Made by a program: the position numbers and the translations under genes
The notes under the pieces: generated by a model
Told to the model about the DNA's origin: nothing
Databases searched by the model: none
The model's input: the letters and a program-made list of their open reading frames with translations, nothing else
Shown here: in pieces, positions 24,184-33,100 of the stretch
Layout: the number at the start of each line of letters is the position of its first letter
Position numbering within the stretch: the first letter of the stretch is position 1
DNA from: Nocardia jejuensis NBRC 103114
GTDB lineage: Bacteria; Actinomycetota; Actinomycetes; Mycobacteriales; Mycobacteriaceae
Assembly: GCF_001613145.1 (NCBI RefSeq)
Contig: NZ_BDBU01000050.1
Location: forward strand, 1 to 64,000
Length of the DNA: 64,000 bases
Reading direction: 5' to 3'

Positions 24184-25440
24184 ATGAGCACTACCACCAC
24201 CGACGGCGACCCGGCCGTCGACAGCGCGCCGGAGGCGGGAATCGGGCAGCCGATCGGGGCCGGGATCGTGACCGCGCTGGTCGGGTTCACCAGTTCGTTC
24301 GCGGTGGTGTTGGCGGGTTTGACCGCGATGGGTGCGACTGCGGCACAGGCGGCTTCGGGTCTGCTGGCCGTCTGCGTGACGCAGGCGATCGGGATGCTGG
24401 TGCTGAGTCGCCGCTATCGGATGCCGATCACACTGGCCTGGTCCACTCCGGGGGCGGCACTGCTGGCGAGCACCGGGGCGGTGGCGGGCGGTTGGCCCGC
24501 GGCCGTGGGGGCGTTCGTGGTCGCGGGTCTGCTCATCGTGCTGACCGGATTCTGGCAGCGGCTGGGCGCGCTGATCGCCGCCATTCCGGTGGAGATCGCG
24601 CAGGCCATGCTGGCGGGGGTCCTGCTTCCGCTGTGCCTGGCTCCGGTCAAGGCGCTGAGCGTGAGTCCCGCGGTCGTCGTCCCGGTGATCCTCACCTGGC
24701 TGGTCCTGCAGAAGTTCGCCGCGCGCTGGGCGGTGCTGGCCGCGTTCGCGGTCTCGGCGATCGGTGCGACGATCGACATCGTCGTGACGCATCGCTCGAT
24801 CGACGCGGGTGCCCTGATCCCTCGCGTGGAATTGGTTGCCCCGCACTGGAGTTGGCAGGCCATGATCGGCGTGGCGCTACCGCTGTACGTCGTCACCATG
24901 GCCGCGCAGAACATTCCCGGCACCGCCGTTATGAGTTCCTTCGGTTATCGGATCCCGTGGCGCGCGGCCATGTCGGTGACCGGAATCGGCACCGTCCTCG
25001 GCGCTTTCGCCGGTGGGCACGCCATCAATCTGGCGGCCATCAGCGCCGCCCTGTCCGCGGCGCCCTCGGCCCATCCGGATCCCAGGCGCCGCTGGGTCGC
25101 GGCCACCACCGCCGGACTCACCTACCTCCTGCTGGCGCTGGCTTCCGGGGCGCTGGTCACCCTGGTCGCCGCCGCGCCGAAGGGCGTGCTGGAAACCGTT
25201 GCGGGCCTTGCCCTCATCGCAACCCTCGCCGCCGCCCTGACCGCCGCCCTCGCCGTACCCGCCCACCGCAACGCCGCCGCCCTCACCTTCCTGGTAGCCG
25301 CCTCCGGCGTAACCCTGCTGGGTATCGGCGCGGCCTTCTGGGCACTGACAGCCGGACTGGTGGTCCGTCGGCTCCTGCGCCCGACCCCGGTCCCGCCGCC
25401 CCCGTCTGACACCCGGCCCGGTCCCGCCGCCCCCGCCTGA
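24184..25440 (+). CDS. BenE-type benzoate/H+ symporter family membrane protein
   Basis: This 418-residue protein starts at ATG 24184 (MSTTTTDGDPAVDSAPEAG). About 12 hydrophobic segments follow. The family pattern is visible in IGAGIVTALVGFTSSFAVVL, MPITLAWSTPGAALLASTG (the conserved substrate-site helix break), VPVILTWLVLQKFAARWAV and GGHAINLAAISAALSAAPSA. Length matches BenE (390-420). Characterised members import benzoate with protons, but no benzoate catabolic genes are nearby, so substrate is open. The last 25 residues are Pro-rich. Confidence 0.88.
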   Translation: MSTTTTDGDPAVDSAPEAGIGQPIGAGIVTALVGFTSSFAVVLAGLTAMGATAAQAASGLLAVCVTQAIGMLVLSRRYRMPITLAWSTPGAALLASTGAVAGGWPAAVGAFVVAGLLIVLTGFWQRLGALIAAIPVEIAQAMLAGVLLPLCLAPVKALSVSPAVVVPVILTWLVLQKFAARWAVLAAFAVSAIGATIDIVVTHRSIDAGALIPRVELVAPHWSWQAMIGVALPLYVVTMAAQNIPGTAVMSSFGYRIPWRAAMSVTGIGTVLGAFAGGHAINLAAISAALSAAPSAHPDPRRRWVAATTAGLTYLLLALASGALVTLVAAAPKGVLETVAGLALIATLAAALTAALAVPAHRNAAALTFLVAASGVTLLGIGAAFWALTAGLVVRRLLRPTPVPPPPSDTRPGPAAPA

Positions 25441-25609
25441 CGCCCCGGACTGTCCTGCGTCGTCGCCGGACAGTCGATGTCGCATAGGCGCATATGAGTG
25501 GACGGCGACGTGAGCCGGTGCGGGCGCGCGTGGTGGTGCTGCGGGGAGCGTGAGGGCTGCGTAGGGTGGGTGGACTTGGTTCGTGGGGGATCTGCGAAGA
25601 GGAGTTGGG

Positions 25610-26443
25610 TTGAGCGCGGTGCTGATCTCGGCGGAGGAACTGCGGGAGCTGCTGTCGGACGGGGATTCTCGGGTGCGCCTGCTGGATGTGCGGTGGGCGC
25701 TCGGGGATCCGGACGGACCACAGCACTACCTGGACGGGCACATTCCGGGTGCGGTGTTCGTGGACCTGGAGACCGAGCTGGCCGATCCGCCGTCCCCGGC
25801 GCGGGGCCGGCATCCGCTGCCGGAGCTGGCGCATCTACAGAAGTGCGCGCGCAGCTGGGGTGTGCGCGAGGGGGACACCGTGGTGGCCTACGACGCCACC
25901 GGCGGCATGGCCGCCGCGCGGGTCTGGTGGCTGCTGCGCTGGGCGGGCGTCCCCGACGTGCGCATCCTGGACGGCGGCCTGCCCGCCTGGGATCGCGCCG
26001 GTGGCAAGGTGATCGCGGGCGAGGAAGCCGATCCCGAGGCCGGTGACGTGGTTCTGACCCCCGGCAATATGCCGGTGATCGACGCCGACGGCGCCGCGGG
26101 CTGGGCCGGTGTGCTGCTGGATGCCCGTGCGGGAGAACGGTATCGCGGCGAGGTGGAGCCGATCGATCCGCGCGCGGGCCACATTCCGGGAGCCCTCAGC
26201 GCCCCCACCGCCGAAAACCTGACCGCCGAGGGAACTTTCAAGCCGCTGGACGAATTGCGTTCCCGCTTCGCCGAATTCGGCTCCGGCCCGGTCGCCGTCT
26301 ACTGCGGTTCCGGCGTCACCGCCGCCCACCAGGTCGCTGCCCTCGCTGTCGCCGGAATAGACGCCGCCCTCTATCCGGGTTCCTGGTCCCAGTGGTCCAA
26401 CGACCCCAAACGCCCAGCGGCCACCGGCCCCACCCCCGCCTGA
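25610..26443 (+). CDS. Thiosulfate/3-mercaptopyruvate sulfurtransferase (two rhodanese domains)
   Basis: This 277-residue protein starts at TTG 25610, preceded by GAGGAG, giving LSAVLISAEELRELL. It has two tandem rhodanese domains. The first (about 5-130) has LLDVRWALGDPDGPQHYLDG and HIPGAVFVDLETEL, with YDATGG where an active-site Cys loop would be; as usual the N-terminal domain is inactive. The second ends in the active loop CGSGVTA with Cys232, preceded by VAVYC. CGSGVTA is typical of the thiosulfate-type/mercaptopyruvate enzymes. It transfers sulfur to cyanide or thiols and probably contributes to sulfur trafficking. Confidence 0.93.
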   Translation: MSAVLISAEELRELLSDGDSRVRLLDVRWALGDPDGPQHYLDGHIPGAVFVDLETELADPPSPARGRHPLPELAHLQKCARSWGVREGDTVVAYDATGGMAAARVWWLLRWAGVPDVRILDGGLPAWDRAGGKVIAGEEADPEAGDVVLTPGNMPVIDADGAAGWAGVLLDARAGERYRGEVEPIDPRAGHIPGALSAPTAENLTAEGTFKPLDELRSRFAEFGSGPVAVYCGSGVTAAHQVAALAVAGIDAALYPGSWSQWSNDPKRPAATGPTPA

Positions 26444-26522
26444 CCACCTCCGACCCCGGTGGTGAACCGGCAGCGTTCACCACCGCCCCAGCCCCGCTCG
26501 CACGGATCGCTCAGCTCGCAGG

Positions 26523-26729
26523 GCTGAACGGTTCGCTGCCGATCAAGTTGCTCGAGCGGAGGTCGAATGCGTCGATATTCGCTTCACCGACCTCCCCATT
26601 GTGCGGGCGCACTTCTCGATCCCGGCGGAGGCTTCCACGGCCGACCTCGCTGAAGAGGGCCTCGCGTTCGACGGTTCGTCCGTCCGCAGAGCCCAGTTGA
26701 TCGATGAGTCGGACATGCTGCTGCCCGAC
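26523..26729 (+). pseudogene. Fossil N-terminal fragment of a type I glutamine synthetase
   Basis: One forward frame reads VECVDIRFTDLPIVRAHFSI, then PAEASTADLAEEGLAFDGSS, then VRRAQLIDESDMLLPD. This matches the first 65-70 residues of actinobacterial GlnA: VDVRF-DLPG-QHFSIPA, then GLAFDGSSVRGFQ-IHESDM-LLPD. The frame has no upstream start codon before GTG 26601, and similarity stops at 26729; the catalytic residues of GlnA lie further on and are absent. The frame happens to stay open to 27098 but only as Arg/Ser-rich antisense to the methyltransferase gene. The remaining sequence to 26897 shows no gene. This is a decayed remnant, not a functional enzyme. Confidence 0.72.
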
Positions 26730-26897
26730 TTCGGCACATCGGCGCCGAGGCGGAGTCTACACAGACGATCGCCCAGGTCCAGCTCGAGAGCTGTGGCGCG
26801 ATGCTCGTGCAAGGCGGTGCCGTCCGCACCTCGGGTGCTCGGCCGGCACGGGCTCTGCAGCGTGAACGGTTCGCGCGGCGCAGATCCTTCCGGCCCT

Positions 26898-27632
26898 TCA
26901 CCCAGGTTTGACCGCGGTCAGGATTCCGGTCGCGAATCGACCGGTGCGGAATTCGATATCGGTGAAACCGTTGTGCCGCAGAGGGTCTCGGTACTGGCGA
27001 ATGTCGACCGAGGAGAAGTGTTCGCCGTCGGATGTCTCGGCCGGGTGGTCGTGACCGTGTGCGGTTCCGCTGCCGTGCGGGTCGTCGCCGCGGTGTGAGT
27101 GGCCGCTCGCACGGTGCGCCATGGCGCGAATCAGTGCTCCGCGGATGCCGCCGGTGGGGTGGGTGTCGGCCAGGAGCAGGTGACCGCCGGGGCGCAGAAT
27201 GCGGAACATGGCCGCCAAGGCGGTGTTTCGTTCCGATTTTGGGATGTGGTGCATCGCGAAGGTGGAGGTCACGACGTCGAAGGTGGCGTCGAGCTGGGAA
27301 AGCGACTGTGCCGCGCCGAGTTCGAAGCGGCAATTGGCCGGAGCGTGCGCGACCGCGTAGTCGATCATCGGCGCCGACGGGTCGATGCCAACCACTCGGC
27401 CCTGTGGTCCGACACGGTCGGCGAGGGCGAAGGCGAGTCTGCCTGGCCCGCAGCCGATATCGATGACGTGATCGCCGGGGCGCGCTCCGCTGGCGGCGGC
27501 GAGGTCGCGGCGCAGGGTGCGATCACGGCCGAGGAAGTAGACGTCCGTCAGCAGCACATAGCGACGCGGCCACGTGATCAGCGCGCCGATGTCGGGGGTC
27601 GTCGTGCGGGAGGCTTGTTCGTTTCGGGTCAT
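26898..27632 (-). CDS. Class I SAM-dependent methyltransferase with His-rich insert
   Basis: This 244-residue protein starts at ATG 27632 (MTRNEQASRTTTPDIGALIT). SAM motif I is VIDIGCGPGRLAFALADRVG near 57-76, then VVGIDPSAPMIDYA (motif II), FDVVTSTFAMHHI (motif IV-like) and LRPGGHLLLADTHP. This is the UbiE/Methyltransf_11 type. Between the core and the C-terminal FSSVDIRQYRDPL lies a polar insertion of about 30 residues with six His in 16 residues (HSHRGDDPHG, TAHGHDH), which could bind metal. It is divergent from the TetR gene at 27650 with only 17 bases between starts, so they share a promoter region. The substrate is unknown. Confidence 0.88.
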   Translation of the reverse strand: MTRNEQASRTTTPDIGALITWPRRYVLLTDVYFLGRDRTLRRDLAAASGARPGDHVIDIGCGPGRLAFALADRVGPQGRVVGIDPSAPMIDYAVAHAPANCRFELGAAQSLSQLDATFDVVTSTFAMHHIPKSERNTALAAMFRILRPGGHLLLADTHPTGGIRGALIRAMAHRASGHSHRGDDPHGSGTAHGHDHPAETSDGEHFSSVDIRQYRDPLRHNGFTDIEFRTGRFATGILTAVKPG

Positions 27633-27649
27633 GTGTTCATCATCGAAGG

Positions 27650-28591
27650 GTGGAAAAGCGCAGGCCAGAACCAGATCCCGGGAATCCGTCCGATTCGGCA
27701 CACATCCGCGGAACATGTCCGGAAACGCGGCCCGACTCGAGCGCCGCGCAACCGCCCACCGCTCTCGCCACGTCCCCCGTGCGCGAAGCGACTGCCGTGC
27801 CCCCTGCCTCTGTCGTGCTCGAGGTGACTGCCGCGCTCCCCGCCTCGGCAGGGCTCGAGACGACTGCCGCGCTCCCCGCCTCGGCCGCGCTCGACAATCC
27901 CGCCGCCTCTCCCACCTCTGTCGCGCCTGCGCCCGGCGAACCCCCCGCCTTCACCGCCGCGGTAGCGTCCGGCGACGGGTCCCCGGTCGACCGTCGGGTT
28001 CGCAGAACCCGACGCGCACTGCACGTGGCGCTGATTCAGCTCATCCAGGAGCGCGGATACACCCGGATCACGGTGCGGGACATCATCGATCGCGCCGATG
28101 TGGGTCGCTCCACCTTCTACGCGCACTACCGCGACAAGGACGATCTGCTGGTGGTCAGCTGCACCGAGCATGTGCGCGAGATGATTTCGGTGGAGTTGGC
28201 CCGGATTCAGGGCGAGGCGCCGCTGCTGGCCCCGGTGCGGATCCTCTTCCGGATCGCGGAACGCAATCCCGAGGTGTACCGGCCGCTGCTGAGTCCGCGC
28301 GCGAATTCCGCTGTGCTGCGGGCGATCCGGCAGATGTACGCGGATCTGCTGACCGAGCACCTCGGCCCCCGGCTGGGTCTGGAGCCCGCCGAACTCGACG
28401 CGACCATCACCTATCTGTCCTGGGCGCTGTTCGGCCTGCAGGACGCCGTCGTCGACCCGCACCGCGAGTTCACCGCCGAGGCCGCGTTCGGCCTGTTCGC
28501 CCGGATGGCCGAGCGTGGACTGCCCGGCGGCTCAGGGACAGCCGCGGGCGATGCGTTCGAGGGCTTTGCGATCGGCCTTGGTCACCGGTAG
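27650..28591 (+). CDS. TetR-family regulator with repeat-built N-terminal extension
   Basis: The frame encodes 313 residues from GTG 27650. The recognisable TetR domain begins only near residue 113: RRVRRTRRALHVALIQLIQE, then GYTRITVRDIIDRADVGRST and FYAHYRDKDDLLVVS. The C-terminal effector domain resembles TetR_C_7/8-type regulators. The first 110 residues are Ala/Pro/Ser/Thr-rich and contain about four copies of a 12-residue unit (LEVTAALPASAG, LETTAALPASAA and two weaker ones). Whether the extension is translated is uncertain, because no strong internal start codon with ribosome site is evident and GTG 27650 overlaps its own weak GAAGG. It overlaps the convergent HNH gene by 60 bases. The divergent methyltransferase is a likely target. 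Confidence 0.78.
   Translation: MEKRRPEPDPGNPSDSAHIRGTCPETRPDSSAAQPPTALATSPVREATAVPPASVVLEVTAALPASAGLETTAALPASAALDNPAASPTSVAPAPGEPPAFTAAVASGDGSPVDRRVRRTRRALHVALIQLIQERGYTRITVRDIIDRADVGRSTFYAHYRDKDDLLVVSCTEHVREMISVELARIQGEAPLLAPVRILFRIAERNPEVYRPLLSPRANSAVLRAIRQMYADLLTEHLGPRLGLEPAELDATITYLSWALFGLQDAVVDPHREFTAEAAFGLFARMAERGLPGGSGTAAGDAFEGFAIGLGHR
27798..27905 (+). repeat. 36-base tandem repeat in the TetR extension
   Basis: Two near-identical 36-base units (each with GACTGCCGCGCTCCCCGCCT after CTCGAG) and two diverged flanking units encode a 12-residue repeat. The period keeps the frame. Confidence 0.75.
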
Positions 28592-29236
28592 GTCGTAGTG
28601 GGTGGCCACGGTCAGGTATTTGGCCGCGTAGTAGCAGTGGTTCGCGCGGGCGGGCGGCAGCCAGTCGGCCGGGGTGCTGTCGCCCTTGTGCTGGTTGGTC
28701 TTTCCGTCCACGGCCAGCAGGTTGAAGTCGAGGTCGTTGGCGAACCGCATGCGCAGGGGTAGCGGCCAGGTGGACGCGCCGAGATCCCAGGCCGCGGCCA
28801 GCGGGTACACGTGGTCGATCTGCACGGCTTTGGCGTCGGCCTTCACGAAGCCGATGTGTTCTCCGGTGTACGGGTCGTTCAGTGTGCCGCTCAGCACCAC
28901 ACAGGTGCTTCCGGCCCGCAATCGCACGTCGGTGAGCTGCCGGGCGAGTGTGTTGTTGCGGGTGTCGCAGCCGTCGTGTCCGCCCGGCGCGTCCTGGTCG
29001 TCGCTCCACGCGGGCCCGAATACGCAGCCCTGCCCGGCTTTACAGCCGCGCTCGTAGCCGCCGGGGCGGGTTCGCGCGTCCGTCACGCGCACCTGGGAGA
29101 TCAGCTCGTCCAGTTGCGCGCGGGTGGGACTGCCCGGCGCCGGCGTCACTCGCACGCCGATCATCGAGCACCCCGAGAGCGCGAGTGCGAAGGCCAAGCC
29201 CAGCACCGCACCGGAGATTCTGCCCTTCGGACGCAC
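28532..29236 (-). CDS. Putative lipoprotein with HNH/DUF1524-type nuclease domain
   Basis: This 234-residue protein starts at GTG 29236. Residues 1-22 are a signal peptide with lipobox LSGC (Cys23), so the protein should be lipid-anchored outside the membrane. The nuclease domain spans about 60-234: QIDHVYPLAAAWDLGA carries the His-containing beta-strand of the HNH/DUF1524 fold, ANDLDFNLLAVDGKTNQHKG the Asn/metal part, and the end is HYDLPVTKADRKALERIARG. Four Cys (YERGCKAGQGC, DGCDTR, STCVV) before it could form disulfides. Similar actinobacterial secreted HNH proteins are predicted nucleases of unknown use. A longer frame to 29434 is Arg/Ser-rich and not a signal peptide. Confidence 0.87.
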   Translation of the reverse strand: MRPKGRISGAVLGLAFALALSGCSMIGVRVTPAPGSPTRAQLDELISQVRVTDARTRPGGYERGCKAGQGCVFGPAWSDDQDAPGGHDGCDTRNNTLARQLTDVRLRAGSTCVVLSGTLNDPYTGEHIGFVKADAKAVQIDHVYPLAAAWDLGASTWPLPLRMRFANDLDFNLLAVDGKTNQHKGDSTPADWLPPARANHCYYAAKYLTVATHYDLPVTKADRKALERIARGCP

Positions 29237-29473
29237 CGTGACAGATCTACCGGACGGCGCCCTCGGATTCGCGCATCCTCGATACTTCGCACCGGTGGCG
29301 TCGCGCACAGTCGCGTGCGGGCGAAGTCGAACAGCGGGTGAGGCTCGGCGATTCGAGAGCGGCGCCGGGTGATCGGCCGGATCGAAGACGGCCGTACCGA
29401 ATGAAGTCGTACCGCAGACGGCAGAGGTTCGCACCGCTCGCGAGTGGGTCGCGAACGGTGCGTGACGGGGGTA

Positions 29474-29836
29474 CTACAGCCAGGCGTGCGCCAGCAGGTC
29501 GTCCGCTGCGGTCTCGGACAGCTGTGGCGGGAAGCGCATGGCGGAGATCGAATCGAGGTTCGCGCCGTCGTGGCCGATCAGCCACGATCCGCCGCGTTCC
29601 TCGCATTCGGCGATCTTCGCGAAGGTGCCGAGCAGGAACATGCAGGCATCGCGCGGATCGGCGGTGCGGGCGAGCCGCTGGGATTCGCCCGGTCGGGACA
29701 GATCCAGCCACACCCCCGATTGACCGTCCAGTCGCATGCCCACGATCTTCGTCGTGTCCACGAACGTGATTTTCCGCCGTTCCCACTGCGTGGTCGGGGT
29801 GAAGCTCTGCTCGAGCACTTGGAGCAGAATCGTCAT
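29474..29836 (-). CDS. Hypothetical protein, 120 residues
   Basis: This protein starts at ATG 29836 (MTILLQVLEQSF), with GGGAGG eight bases upstream; a GTG two codons earlier is too close to that site. The sequence is balanced, with FVDTTKIVGMRLDGQSGVWL, a helix DPRDACMFLLGTFAKIAECE containing two Cys, then GGSWLIGHDGANLDSISAMR. There is no membrane span. I do not recognise the family. It lies 237 bases upstream of the HNH gene on the same strand and is divergent from the SNF2 gene. Confidence 0.7.
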   Translation of the reverse strand: MTILLQVLEQSFTPTTQWERRKITFVDTTKIVGMRLDGQSGVWLDLSRPGESQRLARTADPRDACMFLLGTFAKIAECEERGGSWLIGHDGANLDSISAMRFPPQLSETAADDLLAHAWL

Positions 29837-30135
29837 CTGCACGGCCTCCCTAGGGTCTCGAAAGTGCCACGGCTCCGGGTTGAGTCGCGGTGATTTTCAG
29901 GGTGCGCGCCGCATAGCCGTTACCGAGCGCTACGTCGATGGGTGCCGGGCACAGCTGACACCGTCGTATGCGGTGACCTGCGGTTATAACAGTATGTTCC
30001 GTAACACGCCAGAAATAAAGACCCGGTGAGGGTGGGTATTTGCCGTATTTGCGAAAGTTCCGCCCGAAAGGCTCGTTCCCGGGCCCCTCCGCAGGCCGTT
30101 GCCGAGCTGTCGGTCCGGGCTGATTGGATGGTCGG
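29837..30135. promoter_or_regulatory. Divergent intergenic region before the SNF2 gene
   Basis: This 299-base gap shows no gene. A less GC-rich patch at about 29980-30020 (GGTTATAACAGTATG and following) is the likeliest promoter area for the SNF2-SWIM pair; exact boxes were not assigned. Confidence 0.45.
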
Positions 30136-33100
30136 ATGCTGCACGGACTGTGGTCGCCGGGATCGGGATTGGTGCTCTGGCACGACCCGGACGGTGACGC
30201 CGCCACGGCCGTCGAGACCGGCGCGCTGCCGGATCCGCTGGGTGCGCTGGTGCGCGCCGCCAAGTTCCGCCATCGCGCGCAGGTGCTGGTCCCGGGGCCG
30301 TACGGTCCACAGGAAACGCAGGTTCGCGCGCACGCGCTCGCCCCGGAGGCGGCCGCGAAGGTCCTGCTGCAGGAGCTGCCGTCCGGCATCGTCGCGGGTG
30401 ATCTGCGCTTCCTCGCCCATGTGGCGCGGGGGGTGGATCGGTGGGTGCGGGCCGGGCGGATCGTGCTCGAGGTGCGCCGCGACGACGGTGACTGGTGGGT
30501 GCGCTGGCGGCTGGTCGGAGGTCAGCGTCAACGGGCCTGGCTCGCGGAGCTCGCGGTGGCGATGCCCGCCGCCCTGAAGGTCGCCGGTCGCGCGCCGGAG
30601 CTGCTGGAGAGCTTCGTCGCCGAACTGGCCGATCCGATGACCCGCCTGCGGATCGCGGCACGGCTGCCCGCTCTGCCGCCGCCGATCGGCACCGGCTCGG
30701 ACGAGCGGGGCTCACTGGGTTCCCGTGCGCACCCGCTCATTTCGGCCCTGCTGGAGTCGGCGCCGCTGGAGGAGGGCTCGCATCGAGTGGCCGCCGTCCT
30801 CGAGCAGTGGCGAACCAGCCTGACCGTGGACGAGCCGGAACTCGTACTGCGCCTGGTGGAACCGGACACCGCGGAACCGGAGGGTGCGGCCGCCGACGGT
30901 GCGCTGTGGCGGCTCGAGGTGTGTCTGCGCACCGAGGGGGAGGCGCCCGCCCCGGTGCTGCTGCCCGGCGATCCGGCGATGGTACGCATCGCGGGGGAGC
31001 GCCTGGCCGATGCCAAGCAGGCCTATCCGCGCCTGCGCGATCTGCCCGGCGATTCACGCAGCATGGACCTGTTCCTGCCCACCGAGGTGGTGATGGACCT
31101 GGTCGCGCACGGTGCGCAGGTACTGCAGGCCGCGGGCGTGCGACTCATGCTGCCGCGCGCCTGGCGCATCGCCGCTCCCACGATGCGGCTGCAGGTGCAG
31201 AGCCCCGCCGCCACCGAAAGTGCCGTCGGTCTCAAAGGATTGGTGTCTTTCCGCTGGGAGCTGGCGGTCGGCGACACCGTGCTCTCGCCCGCCGAGATGG
31301 CGCGCCTGGTCCGATCGAAATCGGACCTGGTGCAGATTCGCGGGGAATGGATTCAGGCCGATCACCGCATGCTGGCCGCCGCCGCGGACTACGTGTCCGG
31401 GCGCACCGACGGAACCGAGACCACCATCGGCGGCCTGTTCGCCGAACTCGCGGCCAACCCGGTCACCAAGGTTCCGCTGGCGGAAATCACCGCGACCGGT
31501 TGGGCCGCGGAACTTTTCGACGGTGAGAAGTCGATCGAACCGGTCGCCGATCCGGTCGGCCTGAAGGCGCAGCTGCGCCCCTACCAGCAGCGCGGCCTCA
31601 CCTGGCTTGCCACCATGAGCCGTCTGGGCTGCGGCGCGATCCTCGCGGACGATATGGGCCTGGGCAAAACGGTGCAGGTGCTGGCGCTGCTCGTGCATGA
31701 GCGCGAAGAGGCTTGTGCGGCAAAGGGTTCCAGCTCCGGCGAGACCTCGCCGGTGAGTGCTCCGGGGCGCCCCGCCGCCGGTGCGGGTGCCGAGCGCCGC
31801 AAGATTCGCCGAACCGGCGCCCTCGATCCGGCAACGCTCTTCGACGAACTCGAGGCTCTCGCGGACGGGCGTGCCGAGTCGGGCACTGCTCCCGTGGCCG
31901 TGGGGGACGTGGGCCCCACTCTGCTGGTGTGCCCGATGTCGGTGGTGGGCAACTGGCAGCGCGAGACGCAACGGTTCGCGCCCGATCTGCGGGTGCTGGT
32001 GCACCACGGCCCGGCGCGGCGATCGGGAGCGGAATTCGATGCGGCGGTGCGAGAGTCGGATCTGGTGATCACCACCTACGCTCTGCTGGCCCGGGATGTC
32101 GAGGAGTTGAAGCGGCAGAACTGGCAGCGGGTGGTCGTCGACGAGGCACAGCACATCAAGAACGCGGGCACCCGCCAGGCCAAGGCCGCACGGGCGGTCC
32201 CGGCGCGACATCGCTTGGCGCTGACCGGAACTCCGGTGGAGAACCGGCTCGAGGAGCTGCGTTCCATTCTGGATTTCGCGAATCCCGCACTGCTGGGCAA
32301 GCCCTCGGAATTCCATGCCCGCTTCGCGGTGCCGATCGAACGCGAGCGGGACGAGAACGCCGTCACGCGACTGCGGGCCATCACCTCGCCGTTCGTGCTG
32401 CGCCGGGTCAAGACCGATCCGGCGGTCATCTCGGACCTGCCGGACAAGATCGAGATCACGGTGCGCGCCAACCTCACCGCGGAGCAGGCCGCGCTGTATC
32501 AGGCCGTGCTGGACGATATGACGGCGAAATTGAAGGACGCCAAGGGCATGGAGCGCAAGGGCGCGGTGCTGGCCGCGCTGACGCGACTCAAACAGGTGTG
32601 CAATCACCCCGCGCACTATCTGAGCGACGGTTCGGCCCTGCTGCGGCGCGGACACCACCGGTCCGGCAAGCTCGCGCTGGTCGAGGACATTCTCGAATCG
32701 GTGATCGCCGACGGTGAGCGGGCTCTGCTGTTCACCCAGTTCGCCGAGTTCGGCACGCTCATCGCGCCGTATCTCACCGAACGATTCGGTTCGGAGGTGC
32801 CGTTCCTGCACGGCGGGGTCGGCAAGCAACGCCGAGACGAGATGGTCACCCGCTTCCAGGAGGATCCGGACAGTCCGCCGCTGATGCTGTTGTCGCTCAA
32901 GGCCGGTGGCACCGGCCTGAACCTCACCGCCGCCAATCATGTGGTGCACCTGGATCGCTGGTGGAATCCGGCGGTGGAGAACCAGGCCACCGACCGCGCC
33001 TTCCGGATCGGTCAGCGCCGGGATGTGCAGGTGCGCAAGCTGGTCTGCGTCGACACGATCGAGGAGCGCGTGGACGACATGCTGCGTGGCAAGAGCCGGC

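Noticed and set aside
27629..28462. 277-residue reverse ORF opposite the TetR gene
   Set aside because: It is antisense to the clear TetR domain and its repeat extension, with Arg/Gly-rich content.
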